Shown here: positions 26,509-39,807 of the stretch, one piece after another | Layout: every line of letters begins with the position of its first letter | Position numbering within the stretch: the stretch's first letter is position 1 | DNA from: Engraulis encrasicolus | Lineage: Eukaryota > Chordata > Actinopteri > Clupeiformes > Engraulidae | Assembly (NCBI RefSeq): GCF_034702125.1 | Contig: NC_085878.1 | Location: forward strand, 22,425,002-22,489,001 | Reading direction: 5' to 3' | DNA length: 64,000 nucleotides | The notes under the pieces: generated by a model | What the model was told of the DNA's origin: nothing | Databases searched by the model: none | Seen by the model: the letters and a program-made list of their open reading frames with translations, nothing else | Program-made: the position numbers and the translations under genes

Positions 26509-27483
26509 TGACACAAACACACAGTTACAGACAAATATCACAGACAGCAGTAAGCACATGTTGCGCAGAGCCAGCACTGTGGCCTGCGCTCTCACTCAGG
26601 GACTGACTAGCTGAAGTCTAAATCACCGCCTCCCATTTAAGTAGGGTGTACAAATCCCACCAAGGCACCAACAACATCCTGAACTGCTGGTACAGCACGA
26701 CCTGGCATGCAGCTCTAAAATCTCTTGATAGAGGATGAGAGTGACTGCTGTACAGTATAGGCCTACCACAGCGCATAGGCCTACTGTTATACAACAAGGG
26801 GTATGCTTCAGAGAGAATAAGAAACTTGTGGTAGCAGTAAAGTAGTGATACTTTTTTGACCCAGTTGTAAAATAAGGACATGACACTGGTGAAACATATA
26901 GGCATTCTAACTGAACAGAATTTTATCAAATTACTGTATATTGAATATCATACTAAATTACAATGCACAATAATTACATACCTCAGATGTAATACTGTAA
27001 TCAAATGTGTTGAATTGTGGGGGAAATGACTGTCTGAACAGAAAGTGATCCACAAAAAAACAATTGTGTGTTCGTCTGACATGTATCTACAAAACAAGTT
27101 AGAGTGCCAATAAATTGTCATCAGAGATACACTTTTTGTATGTGTGAGCTCTATGAAAAGATTACAAGTCAGCTGTCTAAATATAAAGGCTTTAGACTTA
27201 AATCTTGGGCTCTTACAGGCACCTTTCACACAACGGGCCACTTTCACTGTCAACAAGAGTAAGGCAAGCTACCACACGTTAACATAATGGTACATGCACA
27301 ACGTATCCTCCGTATTAACATGATGCAAACGTCTCCAATGACAATGCATGAAACTTGTGCCGAGAATCAAAAATTGACGTGTTGTGAGTGACACATCAAC
27401 GCATAATGATGGCTGAAGAGCATCAATGTGTACCCTTGCGAGCATGTATGCATAAGGATGTGGTGACTATGTAAGTCCCCCTA

Positions 27484-27961
27484 ACAGTGTAAGATTAGAT
27501 TAGATCATATAACTTTATTAGTAACCAAAGGTAGATTTGGTTTCCATATATGTGATCTCTACTCCTATAAAACATCTTAAACATTTAGGACACACATAAC
27601 ATACAAGCATTCCACACTTGACATTTAGACAATACCAAAAATATGTGCATCCAATTGAAGAGACATGGAGTCACATAGTAACAAGGATAAAAAATAGACA
27701 AATATGTAAGAAAATAGAAATATAGTAAAATATATAGTAAAACAGTAAAACATGATAGAAGAAAAATAAAATGTCCCATCACCGTCTATGTTTAGAGGCT
27801 ATAGTGTTTATTTCGCTAATGGCAGAAGTGACAAAGCTCCCTCTGAAACCTTTTGTTTTGCTGGCGAGTTGGCTGTATCTGTGACCGGAGGGCAGGAGCT
27901 GTAAAAACTGTTGGTTTAGAACCAACTTCAACAAATGAAACGTGCTGCTGCATAGATGCAT
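27484..27961 (-). mobile_element. LINE 3' end, copy 1
   Basis: On the minus strand, 27961-27779 still encodes a typical ending of a fish non-LTR reverse transcriptase: LQLLPSGHRY, then KTKGFRGSFV and SAISEIN, ending at TGA. The 3' UTR follows and ends AATAAAGTTATATGATCTAA with a short ATCTA-type tail. Only the last tenth or so of a full element is present. Confidence 0.8.
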
Positions 27962-30494
27962 AGTAGATCATTGCAAACATGCAAGTGCTGCTCTGCTTTA
28001 ATCCAAATTCCATTCATCAGCCAGAATTTATGATATCTGTGTAGCCATCATGCTTAGGGTCCATATTTTCATTTTGTATTAGTCCTACAAGTGAAAGCAG
28101 CAAAAATGTAAATTTTATTATTTATCACTATTTTAATATATTTTTTCAACAGGATTTGTGATGCAACTGATAAAGTATTTGGTTCTGCACAGACCTATCT
28201 GCATTCATATGTTGGATTGTGGGATTTACTCTGAAGGGAGTGTCATAATTTAAGCATATTCTCATTACGAACAGGATAGATTTAATACAGAACTGCCCCC
28301 AAAGTGCTTAGTAAATCAATGAGGTTTGAGATAATGGATCAGTGAAATTCTACCAGCAGCCTCACCACCCTCTTCCCTCTAGACTAATCCAGCTCTTGCC
28401 CTATTTATTATCACATTGCATAGATTAGTCAACTTTGGAGAGAAAGTGCAATCCAAGAGATTGGCTGTTTATCTTATTCAAAAACAAGCATACGTAGCAT
28501 TTTAGTTTAGTTTTAGTTACTACTTTTTGTTTTTGAGGAAGCAGGCCATCTCTCTGTATAGTAGTTCAGACAACAGACAATTCTGCTCTCAGAATGTCCA
28601 TGAAAATAGTTTGTGTTGCTTTACCTAACAGCCAGGGTTTTTCCGAAAATGTGGCAACCTTAATGTTGTGGGAAATGCCAATAGAAGAGTCAATATGATG
28701 CTGCTACTTCTATTCCTACTCACACACAACAAAACAATGAGGGGCATATACCGTAAGGAAAAGCATCATTTCTATAGTGGGAGTTGCACAACAGATAGCT
28801 GTCGCCTGGCTATGACGCCTCTATTGATTTATGAAGACGGCCGGTCCTTAGCAACTGTCGGCCTGAAGAGATCTGGCTGCTTAGCGATGCAAAGCATGAA
28901 CTTAATCCCACCATAGATTTAGGCAGGCCTTGTGTTCCAATACAGCAAAAGACAGCAGATTCCATGATTGGAATATTGAACTGCTCTCCTCATGACTTGA
29001 AATGAAAGAGAATCCGTTCTCACGCCATCTCTCTTTCATTGCAGCACTCCTTGTTTCTAGAGGAGGGGAAAGCACACAATGTAAAAGCAACAGAAAGAAG
29101 ATGCATATTATATATTATATATCTCTCGAAAATAAAAACTGACAAATGTATGCCATGTTGAAAGGCATGTGCTGAAAAAATATACCCATGATGATGTTCT
29201 CTGGGATGAGTGGGAAGACGTGGTAAAAAAAATAGATGTTTCATATTCATGATGATTTTTTCATCATTTTGACACCCGTTGAAACCCGTCCCTTAAAACC
29301 TGCCCCAGAAAACACAAACTACCAACATTTATTTTATTTTACGTATGTCACTTTGTGTTTAACCGGATTATCACTTTGGCCATAGCTACTGTTTTGGCCA
29401 GCAATGAAATCAGGGAATAACCTAAAGTCATGTCCAATTAACATAGCCAAGCCTCATTGGCGCGATATACTGCATTTTTTTCTGTTGGGGTTAAGTAGAG
29501 CATGTTAATAATAAACCATGTGGTCATGCTTCAAGCGAACGCTACAACAAACCCAAACCCGCTGAAGAGTGATACATCCCAGGCCTCAGCTGCCAAATAA
29601 GGACAGGGGTCTTGACTCTTTGGTCAAACCCATAACAAGGGCTGTGACATCACATTAAGAAATCAATATTCTGCATGGTCAGTCATCAGCACCACCACCA
29701 CCACCGACCACAACATCCCCCACATATCCCATCTCATGGCCACACCGTGACATGGAGACACACAGACATCGCCTGATCTTTTTTCATGACTGGTAATTTG
29801 ATGCAGCCTTAAACTGTCAGTCTGATGGCGCCGGCCTGGAGATATGAATGCTGAGGCATGGCATGTCAACTGCATCTGGCTGTGAGGATACTCAGACACA
29901 TGCTTTTGGCATGAGTTGCTCTGCTTAAAGCTGTAAAATAAGCTGTGTAAAATACCCAATGTTGATGTTCTAATTCTACTGCCACTAGTGGAAAGGGACA
30001 AAGTAAACAGGTTTCAAGTTTGAGGCTGGGCATGTAAAACATATGAGTTTATTTAGTACAATTTAACCCTATCAGTGTGTTGTGTACAGACAGAGGATGG
30101 TACAACAATGCCTGGACCCGATTTTAAACGTTGTCTTACCACTTAAGCTTAAATGGACAGAAGGTAGGATGAAGATGTTAATTAATTACTGTCCTGAGTT
30201 AGCTGATGCTTCAATTAGTAATTAGTAAGTGAATGGTGACTCTCCTGACTGCTTTCGCAGTCCGCTGTCAGAATTCCCCACATGCAACTTTTGGTTGACA
30301 AGTGTCATGGGAAAAGACTGCTCATAAGAAAAATTGTCTTTACATGCTGCTGGAGACATATTCACATTTGTATCGACTGTTGGAACTCTGGGATGAAAAA
30401 CAATCACACAGCGAGGGGAGTTAAAAAGCATTTTTATGATTGTGTAGATTTTGAGACAGGCATGCCGTGGGCACCACGCAAACTTACGCAAACT
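27962..30494. other. non-coding stretch, no gene seen
   Basis: Nothing recognised beyond short AT-rich tracts. Confidence 0.55.
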
Positions 30495-30693
30495 TTAATT
30501 GATTGAAAAAGTATTACTGGTAAGACCAGAAGACATCATGAATTAATGAAATAAATTAATTAATTTATTAAATTCAAAATGTTTTCAACATATTCTCTGA
30601 ACTGTGTTTAATTATTTTTTTTATTAATAAATAAATTATTTGATTTATTTCGAATCTTCTGGCCTTAGCAATAAAAATTCTCCAATCAATTAA
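30495..30693. mobile_element. 199-bp MITE with TTAATTGATTG ends
   Basis: The left 45 bp (TTAATTGATTGAAAAAGTAT, then GACCAGAAGA) and the reverse complement of the right 45 bp (TTAATTGATTGGAGAATTTT, then GGCCAGAAGA) match imperfectly. The centre is very AT-rich. TTAA at both ends may be the target duplication. Confidence 0.7.
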
Positions 30694-31309
30694 CTGGTTA
30701 GAAAACTTTTCAAATGACATTCATACTTCAGTAAATATCAGTCTGCTTGTGGTTTAATTGCACTGGCATTCCTTCCACCTGTTTTGTTTTGCCTCATTTG
30801 GTCCCTATTAGTCGATTATCACATTGATGCTGAATTCTGATCATCTGAAATACAGGCACTGCATAGACAAGCAGACGGCTCCAACAGATGAGGTTTCATT
30901 GTGTGTCTGTCTACAGAACTCCAATTATTTTTCTTTCTTTCTCTTTCGCTTTCATTTTCAGTGAGCAGAAGAGGTTATGAGTTCCTTCCAATAATGAAAA
31001 CAGGTGATTATCAACACTTAGTGCATAGGGGGAAAGACTGCCACTTGAATGAGAAGTAATAAAAGCAGATTCTTTTAACCAACAATGAACAGATGTGTTA
31101 CTTACAATCAGATGGTAACGCCAATTAGTCATAGACATAGGTATGATTTTTTCCCCCTCAAGGCTTGTATTTGTTTATGTCTTATGAGTAACACGCTCAA
31201 AACACAAAAAATACTCTACGTATACAGTATATATTGGTAAAGTAGATATTGGTGTCAAATTCAAACCAACCATATTTTAAATTATATTACTGTAGTAAAT
31301 CCTTGTGGT

Positions 31310-31490
31310 TTGTTTGGCCATAGCCCCATAATGCACGCCGTTCCACCAGTGGAACACTGGAATAAACATTGAAAAGACTTAGTAGTACACTACTGTGACA
31401 TTACACAGAACCTCTAGTAATACTGTACATTATGACTTGGTAATTGGCATTCTGGTAGCAGCAAATGTATAACAGGGGCCTTGTCTTAAA
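31310..31490 (+). repeat. dispersed repeat with related pieces at 725-815, 36905-37030 and 47395-47500
   Basis: The recurring blocks are ACTTGGT(A/C)ATTG(C/G)CATT, TAGTA.TAC..TG.GACAT and (A)CAGGGGCCTTGTCTTAAAGG or close variants. Diverged; family unknown. Confidence 0.5.
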
Positions 31491-31506
31491 GGATTAAATA
31501 AAGAAC

Positions 31507-32020
31507 TATTACTCAAAGTGCTCGCTAACATGAATTGACTCATATATGAACTGAGTTCAATATGATATCGGTTTACCTTTTGCAGCCATTACAGCTTCAA
31601 CTCATCTGCGAAGGCTGTCCACTAAGTTGAGGATTGTGTTCATAGGAATTTTGACCATTCTTCCAACAACGCATTGGTGAGGTCACACACTGATGTTGAT
31701 CGAGAAGGCCTGTGTCCCAGTCTTCGCTCTAATTCATCCCAAAGGTGTTCTATTGGGTTCAAATTAGGACTAGGAAGGCAAGTCAAGTTCATCCATACCA
31801 AACTCTGCCATCCATGTCTTTATGGACCTTGCTTTGTGCACTGGCTCACATTCATGTTGGAAGAGGAAGGGGCATGCTCCAAACTGTTTCCACAACGATG
31901 AGCTGAAGCTGTACTAGCTGCAGAAGTTGGACCGATATCATATGGAACCCTAATGGGATGGCATTTAAGTTCATATGTGAGTCAATTCAGGTTAGCTAAT
32001 ACTTTTGATAATATAGTGTA
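31507..32020 (-). mobile_element. decayed, internally deleted Tc1-like element
   Basis: The two ends are inverted copies of each other. The left has CTAACATGAATTGACTCATA, and the right, read in reverse, has CTAACCTGAATTGACTCACA. The outer right end reads AATACTTTTGATAATATAGT, as in common fish Tc1 families. The middle (about 31580-31900), read on the minus strand, is the C-terminal third of a transposase with several stops; the catalytic NPIE region is frameshifted. The N-terminal two thirds are missing. Confidence 0.8.
31580..31900 (-). pseudogene. Tc1-like transposase remnant
   Basis: Minus-strand fragments resemble the transposase C-terminus (KSIKTWMAEFG; then KIPMNTILNLVDSL and VEAVMAAKG), interrupted by stops and indels. 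Only the last third of the gene is present. Confidence 0.7.
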
Positions 32021-34447
32021 TCAGACCCAGATGCCATATCAAACCATGAAAATGGTAAGACAGCAACCATGAAAACCATGAAAATATATGCTACAGCCTT
32101 GCAACTGCCATTATAGTATATCTAAATGGCTGTGCTGTGCGATTCTGATCTCAGCATGACTGCTATGAGTGTTTAGGTCACACTGTACATTCTTGCTTCC
32201 GCGTGCGATAACCCATATCATGCACAGGTCTTCCTATCTATATCCCCTTTTTAATACACTATATCCCCATTTATGACTCATACATAGGATGCATTACATG
32301 TTTCACTGTAAACGCACGACTCGTTTTATAGCACATTAGGACCTTTGTTGCTGATAATAGAAAGCTTTGAGCTTCATTTCAGGAAGTGAAGTTCCACTGC
32401 ATAGCTATCCCTTAAAAGGAAGACAGTCACTCACTGCACACCACCAGGTTCTGATTAGAGCGCTAGATGAATTCTGTGAAATCACCTGCACTGTATTTGT
32501 GTCATGTCTCCCCTGTCCCTCCCTTCTTCCTCCTCTGTGTTTAATACTTTTTGAAACATGGAGTAAAAAACATTTGATTAACAATACTGTTATAGCATAT
32601 GGCAATACAGTGTTAATTAATTGCTCAGCGTTGAGTTCAACACTGCTTTTGTATATATGGCAATACAGCGTTAAAGAGTAGAATTAACACTAAATTGGTT
32701 AGGACAATATACAGTATTCTCAGAATAGCAATGAATTAACACTCCTGTGAGACTTACAATCCTGTGAGTGATACTGCATGTACTGTACACTTGAACCAAA
32801 ATGTAGAGCAGACTTTCCTGTTCCCTACCATTAATACACCAGACAGGTCAGAAAGAAAAGAAAGACAGAAAAGGGTTACTGGAAACCGAACCCAGAGTTG
32901 GTGGTAAGAAAATGAACAAGAGGTATTTATCACAGCGGCTCAATAGATGTCCGCACACTTGAGACGAGTTTGTATGTGCTGTGAATGATATTATCGCCCT
33001 ACGAGATCCTTATCTCTCAAATCTCAAGTGCTAACTCTCAATTTTCTCAGTGTGAAGGTCATTATTTGCCCTCGTGTGAAACTTTAAGATACCAAGGCTA
33101 CTACTGTGTGAATGGAGCAAACTGGCATGACTCCTGCCACTTCAAAGGCAGCCTGTCCCTGTCTGGGGAATGAAGGGGGTGAAAAGACACAAAATGAAAT
33201 GACGAAGATTGCTTCTGATGACAGAGACAGTGTCACGTCCTTGACACAGGCTGTGCCACTAATTCTATTCAGAGGCAGCTAATGCTCCTCACGCAACGGG
33301 AAGAGGAAATAACCGAGCCATTTTCTTGAGAAGCTACTGTAAAGCACAACCTTTTTTTCTAAACCTTTCAAAACCCTTTAACAATCCTTTTACAACCCTT
33401 TCACATATCCGATTCCTCAGGGACCTTTAAGAACATACAGTATTCCTGCTTAGAGGGTCCTAGAGATCAAAAGGAATGAGAACAAAAAAAGATGAAAGGA
33501 AAAGATAAGAACATAACCTACATCATCCATTACCTCTGTGTTTTTGACCTGGAATATTTGCACTGAGAAGGAAGATGAGAAAGAATACATGCAAAATGCA
33601 AACACAATCCGACGTGTAAAATGAACGTGCTGCCCCTCACCATAACAGGTGCTATAGATAGAAAGCAATCCACAAACAAACTGTTTTTGTAAGACATACA
33701 GTACACCGTTTGTAGTTTATATCAAGATGCTTCAGTCAGTAGTATGCAATGCAGGTCGAATCAATCTATTACTAGGGGATGCTGGGTGATTTCAATCTAA
33801 GTTTCAGCGGTGTTTATGTAAGGTGGTCTGAGTCGATGCCTGCTGAGGCCTAGGTCATCTTCATATCAATGATTACAATCAATGAAGCAAAGGAGCCCAC
33901 AGCTCTTATAGCATATAGGATGGTGCAGTGCGTGTGCGTGTGTGGGTGTGTGTTGTAACATAATATAGAGTGCAGCATAGCTGAAAGTGAAATACCGAGC
34001 AAGAGGGAGCTACAATAAAGTTTAATGAAATCCGGTACAGCACAGATCAGCATGCACATTTGTCTTTATATGGCAATTTGTACAGTCCCTCAATTTACAT
34101 ATACCTCCCCAAATGGCACACTAGACAACTCTTGTTTATAACTGAATGTTATTGACAATATTGTAACCCTATTCAGTATTAAATATTATCATATGCTCTC
34201 ACTCAGCAGGTCACAGCAATTGGAAAACATGAAATAAGACCAGCAGAGATATTGAAATTGGATCACCTACTCAGGGGGCCCAGGACAACAACAAGTTTCA
34301 TTACATTACTCTAGAGCCATAAACCCTTTTGCATCCTAATGCAAGACTAACAGATGTGAAGTCAGACACAGTGCAATCTGAATGAAAAAAACCACAAGTT
34401 ACTGTACTGCAATTTAAGAAATCGGCTGTAATGGTCATGTGTACTGT
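32021..34447. other. non-coding stretch, no gene seen
   Basis: Contains two copies of TATATGGCAATACAG.GTTA near 32597 and 32654, and a loose AACCCTTT repeat at 33360-33400. Confidence 0.55.
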
Positions 34448-34455
34448 ACAGTATC

Positions 34456-34817
34456 TAGGGCTGCACAATTAATCGAAAAATAATCAAAATCGTGATAAAA
34501 TGGTGAAATCGAACTCATGATTTTAATCGTGATTTAATCGTGGCAATAGTGACCTACTTTTGAGAGCGTCCTTGAAGCCAGAACATACGGACAGGCTGGT
34601 GTTTCTGGCCAGAAATCTGTCCACTTCAGGTTCATGCTATTGCCTTTACATAATTATTACAATTCATTTTATTTTGCTCATCCTGTATGTAATTAATTCT
34701 TGGTTATATTTCATCTTGTTATAATTTTCAAAAAAATCGGCGAAAATCAATAATCGTGATTATGATTTTGACCAAAATAATCGTGATTATGATTTTTTCC
34801 ATAATCGTGCAGCCCTA
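34456..34817. mobile_element. non-autonomous hAT-type element
   Basis: A 362-bp element whose ends read TAGGGCTGCACAATTA and, reversed, TAGGGCTGCACGATTA. It is flanked by the 8-bp duplication ACAGTATC (34448-34455 and 34818-34825). TAGGGCTGCA-type ends plus 8-bp duplications are typical of hAT transposons. It contains many ATCGTGATT subterminal repeats and no gene. Confidence 0.85.
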
Positions 34818-35230
34818 ACAGTATCTGTGTATTTCATGCAACGGCTCAGTAAAGTCTACAGTAAACATGACCTATTTCAGACAAGACCTACTCCACAACT
34901 TCATTTGATTGAAGCACATATGTACCGGTACTCTAGACACAGAAAACCAAGTGAAAAATGGCACAAAAGTAGGTACTGTACAAGTAAAGTTCATGTAGGT
35001 CTGGGAATGTTAGATTGGGCACAGTGAGTGCAAACGGGAGACTTTGCAGCCGTTCTCTACTGCATGCTCTTTCCTTAATTTCCTTCACAATCAATAACGT
35101 ATCTCTACCGTTTTCCCTGCTGTTCTAGGAGAGTAAATTCACAATGCACCAACCAACCCCCTATAGTTCTGTTGGGTAGCAAACAAACACACATACACAC
35201 ATATACAGTACTGTCCACAGTTACTGTGCG

Positions 35231-35234
<4 letters not shown>

Positions 35235-35326
<92 letters not shown>
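35235..35326. repeat. (CA)n microsatellite
   Basis: About 46 units, preceded by CGCACG and followed by scattered CA-rich sequence. Confidence 0.98.
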
Positions 35327-35328
<2 letters not shown>

Positions 35329-36115
35329 GTTACAAACTGTACACTCACAAATACGCACACACGCATGCACGCAGACACAAAAGCACACGCTACCACTACA
35401 GTAGCTCAATCCCGACACAGTGCAATCCCAGGATGCGATCCCAAAACCCTATGATTACACACGATGCCTTGCTGGTAGCTATAGGCCACAAATCTATAGC
35501 GAGTAGCGGGCCTGGCTAGCAGACAAACTGAAGCCGACAGGGTAGGAACAAAGGGTTGGCTTGTCCTGGGCCCAGGAAGGGGTGGGGGGTGGGTGGGGCT
35601 CAGAATTAGGTTCTCATTACATTGTATGCATTGGTTGTGAGGGTGGCGGGGGGCTTTCAGTTAACTTTGTCCTGGGCCCAGCCAAAGCAGACAGCGAGTC
35701 TGGCAAGCAGGGGGGGGGGCTGTGCTGCTGACTCACTGGGGGGCTGATCGATAGCTAATTCACTACATAATTAAGGAGCTCTGCAATCGGAACGCGCACT
35801 GGAAGGTGTGATAATTGATTACGCTTGCTCTACATTTTCCCCCAGTGGGTTTTTGTGGCGCGTTGGCCCGTCATTTTTCACGTTGTCGTCACCACGCAGG
35901 GGTGCTGAGTTACCGCACTGCTGGGGCTCTCCACAACCGGCCAAACTTTCATGTCCACAGCCCTCCGGCCCGCTAACTCACAGGCGGCGTCACACTGAGT
36001 GTTAGTGTGAGTGTTGTGTCTTTAGTGTGTTTGTGTGTGTGCGTGCCTGCATGTGTGTGTGTGTGCATACGCAGGTTTCTGTGTATGTGTGTGTGAGAGA
36101 GAGCGAGAGAAAGAG

Positions 36116-36227
<112 letters not shown>

Positions 36228-39200
36228 CATATGTACTGTGTGCAGCAGTATTACAAAACAGGGCTACATAGGTCTACACCATTTCACATTGTCTAGACAA
36301 ATATAAATAACGTGATTCACAGCAAAGGGGTCATACTGAAGGCATGCATGGTAGTGGAAGCATGCACTGTGCAGCATCATTTTCCAATTCAAATCGCTGG
36401 AGGGGACTGCAAATTGGACCTTATTTGGACATCAATGGTAAATTATTCCACACCCCAGTGGCAACGGCTACGGTATCCTCATTCAACAGTGACTTTTTTT
36501 TACCGCACCTGAACTAATTATGCTTCTGATGTCATGGAGTTATCTCTAAACAGACACGAGTAGCTTAGCAAAAGATGCACACGGCAGATATGGGTTATCT
36601 TTCTTGGCTTGTACGAGCTGTTCATCAGTCATCCATCACCAAGACCGCTGACGGCAACTATCTCTCCTAACAGATTTTGGAGTTTGTCAACATTTCATTG
36701 AACAGCCTGTGATGACTCGCACTACTTATCAAAAGGTGAATTCAGGGCAGACGGGAATAAATAATGACATGCCTGAAACTACAGAATGTTTTAAAATATA
36801 TTTTGACTGTCTTCTAGAAAATGCTAAATGCCGTGGCGTCTACTCTGTCACACCTCATTTCAGACACCTCTCCGGACATCTTTCCACCTTTGTAAATAGT
36901 CCATGACTTGGTCCTACTTTAATGTGTTAAGACAAGCTTGTTGTTATCAGAATGGTAATGACCTTGTCATAATGTATTATTAACGACTTTGTGTCATGTC
37001 GTAGTAGTGTGGTGCTATGGTAGTAAAGTTTTTACAACCAATAATGAAGTGTTCCACTGGCAGAGAGTCCACATTAAGAGGCTTCACCAACAAAGCTATT
37101 GTAACATGTCAACAAAAAAATGAACAGTAATGGTTCATGCAACTTCAGATTTAACAACTATTTAAATAAACTATGTATGATACGATGACTACTTTCTAGT
37201 ACCCCTCCAGAACAGTCTGACAGCATGACATTGAATTGAAAGGCCTGTGAATAATATTTGTTGGTCTTCATTACTGAAATGGCCCAATTGGCAATACAAT
37301 GCACATGGTTTATCACATCATAAATACAAGAATTTGGAATCAAGTAAATGGTTCCAAGTCCCTGTTCTTTTACTGTGTGTAACGAGTTAAAGATGGTGAA
37401 TGTCAATGGATAACGGATGTACATACTATTGTAAAGCATGAAGCCAGTATTCCTTGAAATTCATGGTGGTGATAAATATTCATGACAAAACAAAGATGTT
37501 TGCACAGGCAACACCTTTTCACCATGAACACCTAAAAATGGTTCCCACTGGACCTTCAAATGACTGAAAATAGAGACATGAAATAGTGAGATATTGGAAG
37601 CCAATTTCATATTCAGCCATTACACCGTGTGATATACTGACACTTTATGCTTCCTACCACTCAGCTGTCGGGGCTCCATCGCTTACGACTTACGTCGTCA
37701 ACACATGACACATTAATGGCACTGCAATTAGTAACGTCGGCGTAACATGTCTATCCACAACTTGTTCTCTAATCTCTCTCTCTCTGTGCTCCCTCAGATG
37801 AGTTATCATAGGGAAGCTGCCCTACAAAGCAAAAAGGCAGTAACTGCATTGCTGTGAAAAATGAGTTACAATGATTTTAATGACATATACATTATATAAA
37901 AATATGAACTTAAACTTAATAAAATAAAATGATTGATCTGCAGAAAACGTGGTAATATCAAGTAACAAAACTGCTTCATGTCCATAACCACTTCAACTAA
38001 TGTTAAGCCCTTTTACTCAATTTGGAGCTCTGCGCAGTTTGAGGTCATGAAATGCAGTGAAGAGATATTTTCTGAGCTTCTGAGATGGTGAGTTGTGTTG
38101 AGGGGGTTAAACTTGAGACAATTCGCTTTTAGGGAAGCTGATATGATTGGGAGCGGAGGGATTGGGAATGGGCTGTAACTGGGGAGGGGTGTGGGGGTGG
38201 GGGTGAGGGTGGGAGCAGGAGTGATTACCCATTTTACACTGAAGGCACTCGGGGGAGGCTGATTGTTCGTTCTCTCAGGTCTCTCCTCTACTCTCCTCTC
38301 CTCTCATCTGTTCAATATTTTCCCCAGCAGGTCAGAGCTTCTGCCACATTTGATGGTTGGCTGACATGTTTCAGAGCCCAGGATTAAAGAAATATATATA
38401 TATCCTGTCAGTCACAAAGTCATTACTGTGTTTATTTATCTGTTTGATAGTTTTATTTGGCTGCACTGAGATAAGGCTGAGGTAGAGTATAGTGGAGGAG
38501 AATGAAGTCTACTATGAATGAACAGTGTTTTAGCGCCCCCTGTTGAGACAACACTGACGTGCACTAACAATAAAGCAACAGTGTGGAGTAGAGAGATACT
38601 GAAGATTTATCCTGAAGGAAATTAAGGTGTGCAGCAGCAGGCACACCATATATAAATCACACATAACTACATTTGTTCAGGGATCTTTGCTGTGTTCCTT
38701 ATCTCTACTGTCTGTGTACTTGCTATCGCCATCAAAACTGTGGAGAGTGAGGATGGTAACACACCTGTTCAGCACCTGTTCAATCGTCATATAAAAAACT
38801 TAAGTCTTTCCAAGTGTGTACATGAGTGTGTGTTTTTAACTCACTGCAATTACTGCTTCTCTTGTTTGACTTTAATACAGTATAATAGAGATAATTGAGT
38901 TGAATTAGGAATAGGAAACAGTTCATCCTTCAGATCGTACATGCCAACATGTATTTTTAGGCTTTTCATATTCTCATCTTAATATTAATCACTTGTATCC
39001 CCTAGGTAGTTTGCTATTAACAAATCATATCAAGAAGGATATTTTATCCTAATTAGATTAGAAACTGTTACTCTGGATTTGACAATAGATGACGATGCCG
39101 GCATCAAACAAACCAAAGATTTTCATCAAGACAAGAAAGATTTCAATTACGCGTAGCTTTATGACAGCTACTGGAATGGAAGGAACTGCCACTGAATACA

Positions 39201-39807
39201 GAAATAAAAAAATAAAAACTTGCACCATGTGCCAACACAATTCAAAACAATACATAATTCAAATTTGCAGAAAATTAAATGGGCAAAAGACAACTTATGC
39301 TGGGTTTTGGGGATCAAAAGTACAGAGCAAATCATTCCATGTTAGATCTCAGCAGGATAACATTCCCAGTGGGAACAGTCTCTTTACATTAGAAGTTTAA
39401 GCCTGTAGGCATTATACTGTTGCTTTCCACTGCTGGCATTCTAGGGTAAAGCTGCGGTCTTCTTCACTGCGTTATGGTTTCAGTTGCAGATAAGGTTGTG
39501 GTCATGCATGCACACTGTTCCTCTGAATTAGTCACACACCCACATACAGCAGTACACCGCCAGAGAGAGTAGAGAGAGAGAGGTTCCATTGGCCCATTGT
39601 TTCCAGGTTCTATTATTGCAAGCGGGAGGGGGGGGAAATCCCCCTTTAGGTAGACCTAGGCTGACCTAAGGACTGTTCTATTCAATGCTAGGAGTATTAT
39701 GACACGCCCCTTTAGGCAGACCGGAACCTGGTCATGTTCGGTGCCCATAGCAACCCATTACATTGGCATATCTCTATACTTAAAGAATCTCTGACACCGC
39801 TGCAACA
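36228..39807. other. non-coding stretch
   Basis: G-rich run at 38181-38213 and a short (AT)n at 38394-38403. No exon recognised. Confidence 0.55.

Noticed and set aside
31674..31901. 75-residue plus-strand frame
   Set aside because: Antisense to the decayed Tc1-like transposase; not a gene.
38692..38898. Frame beginning with a signal-peptide-like MFLISTVCVLAIAIK
   Set aside because: No further domain or homologue recognised; short hydrophobic starts are common by chance in AT-rich DNA.
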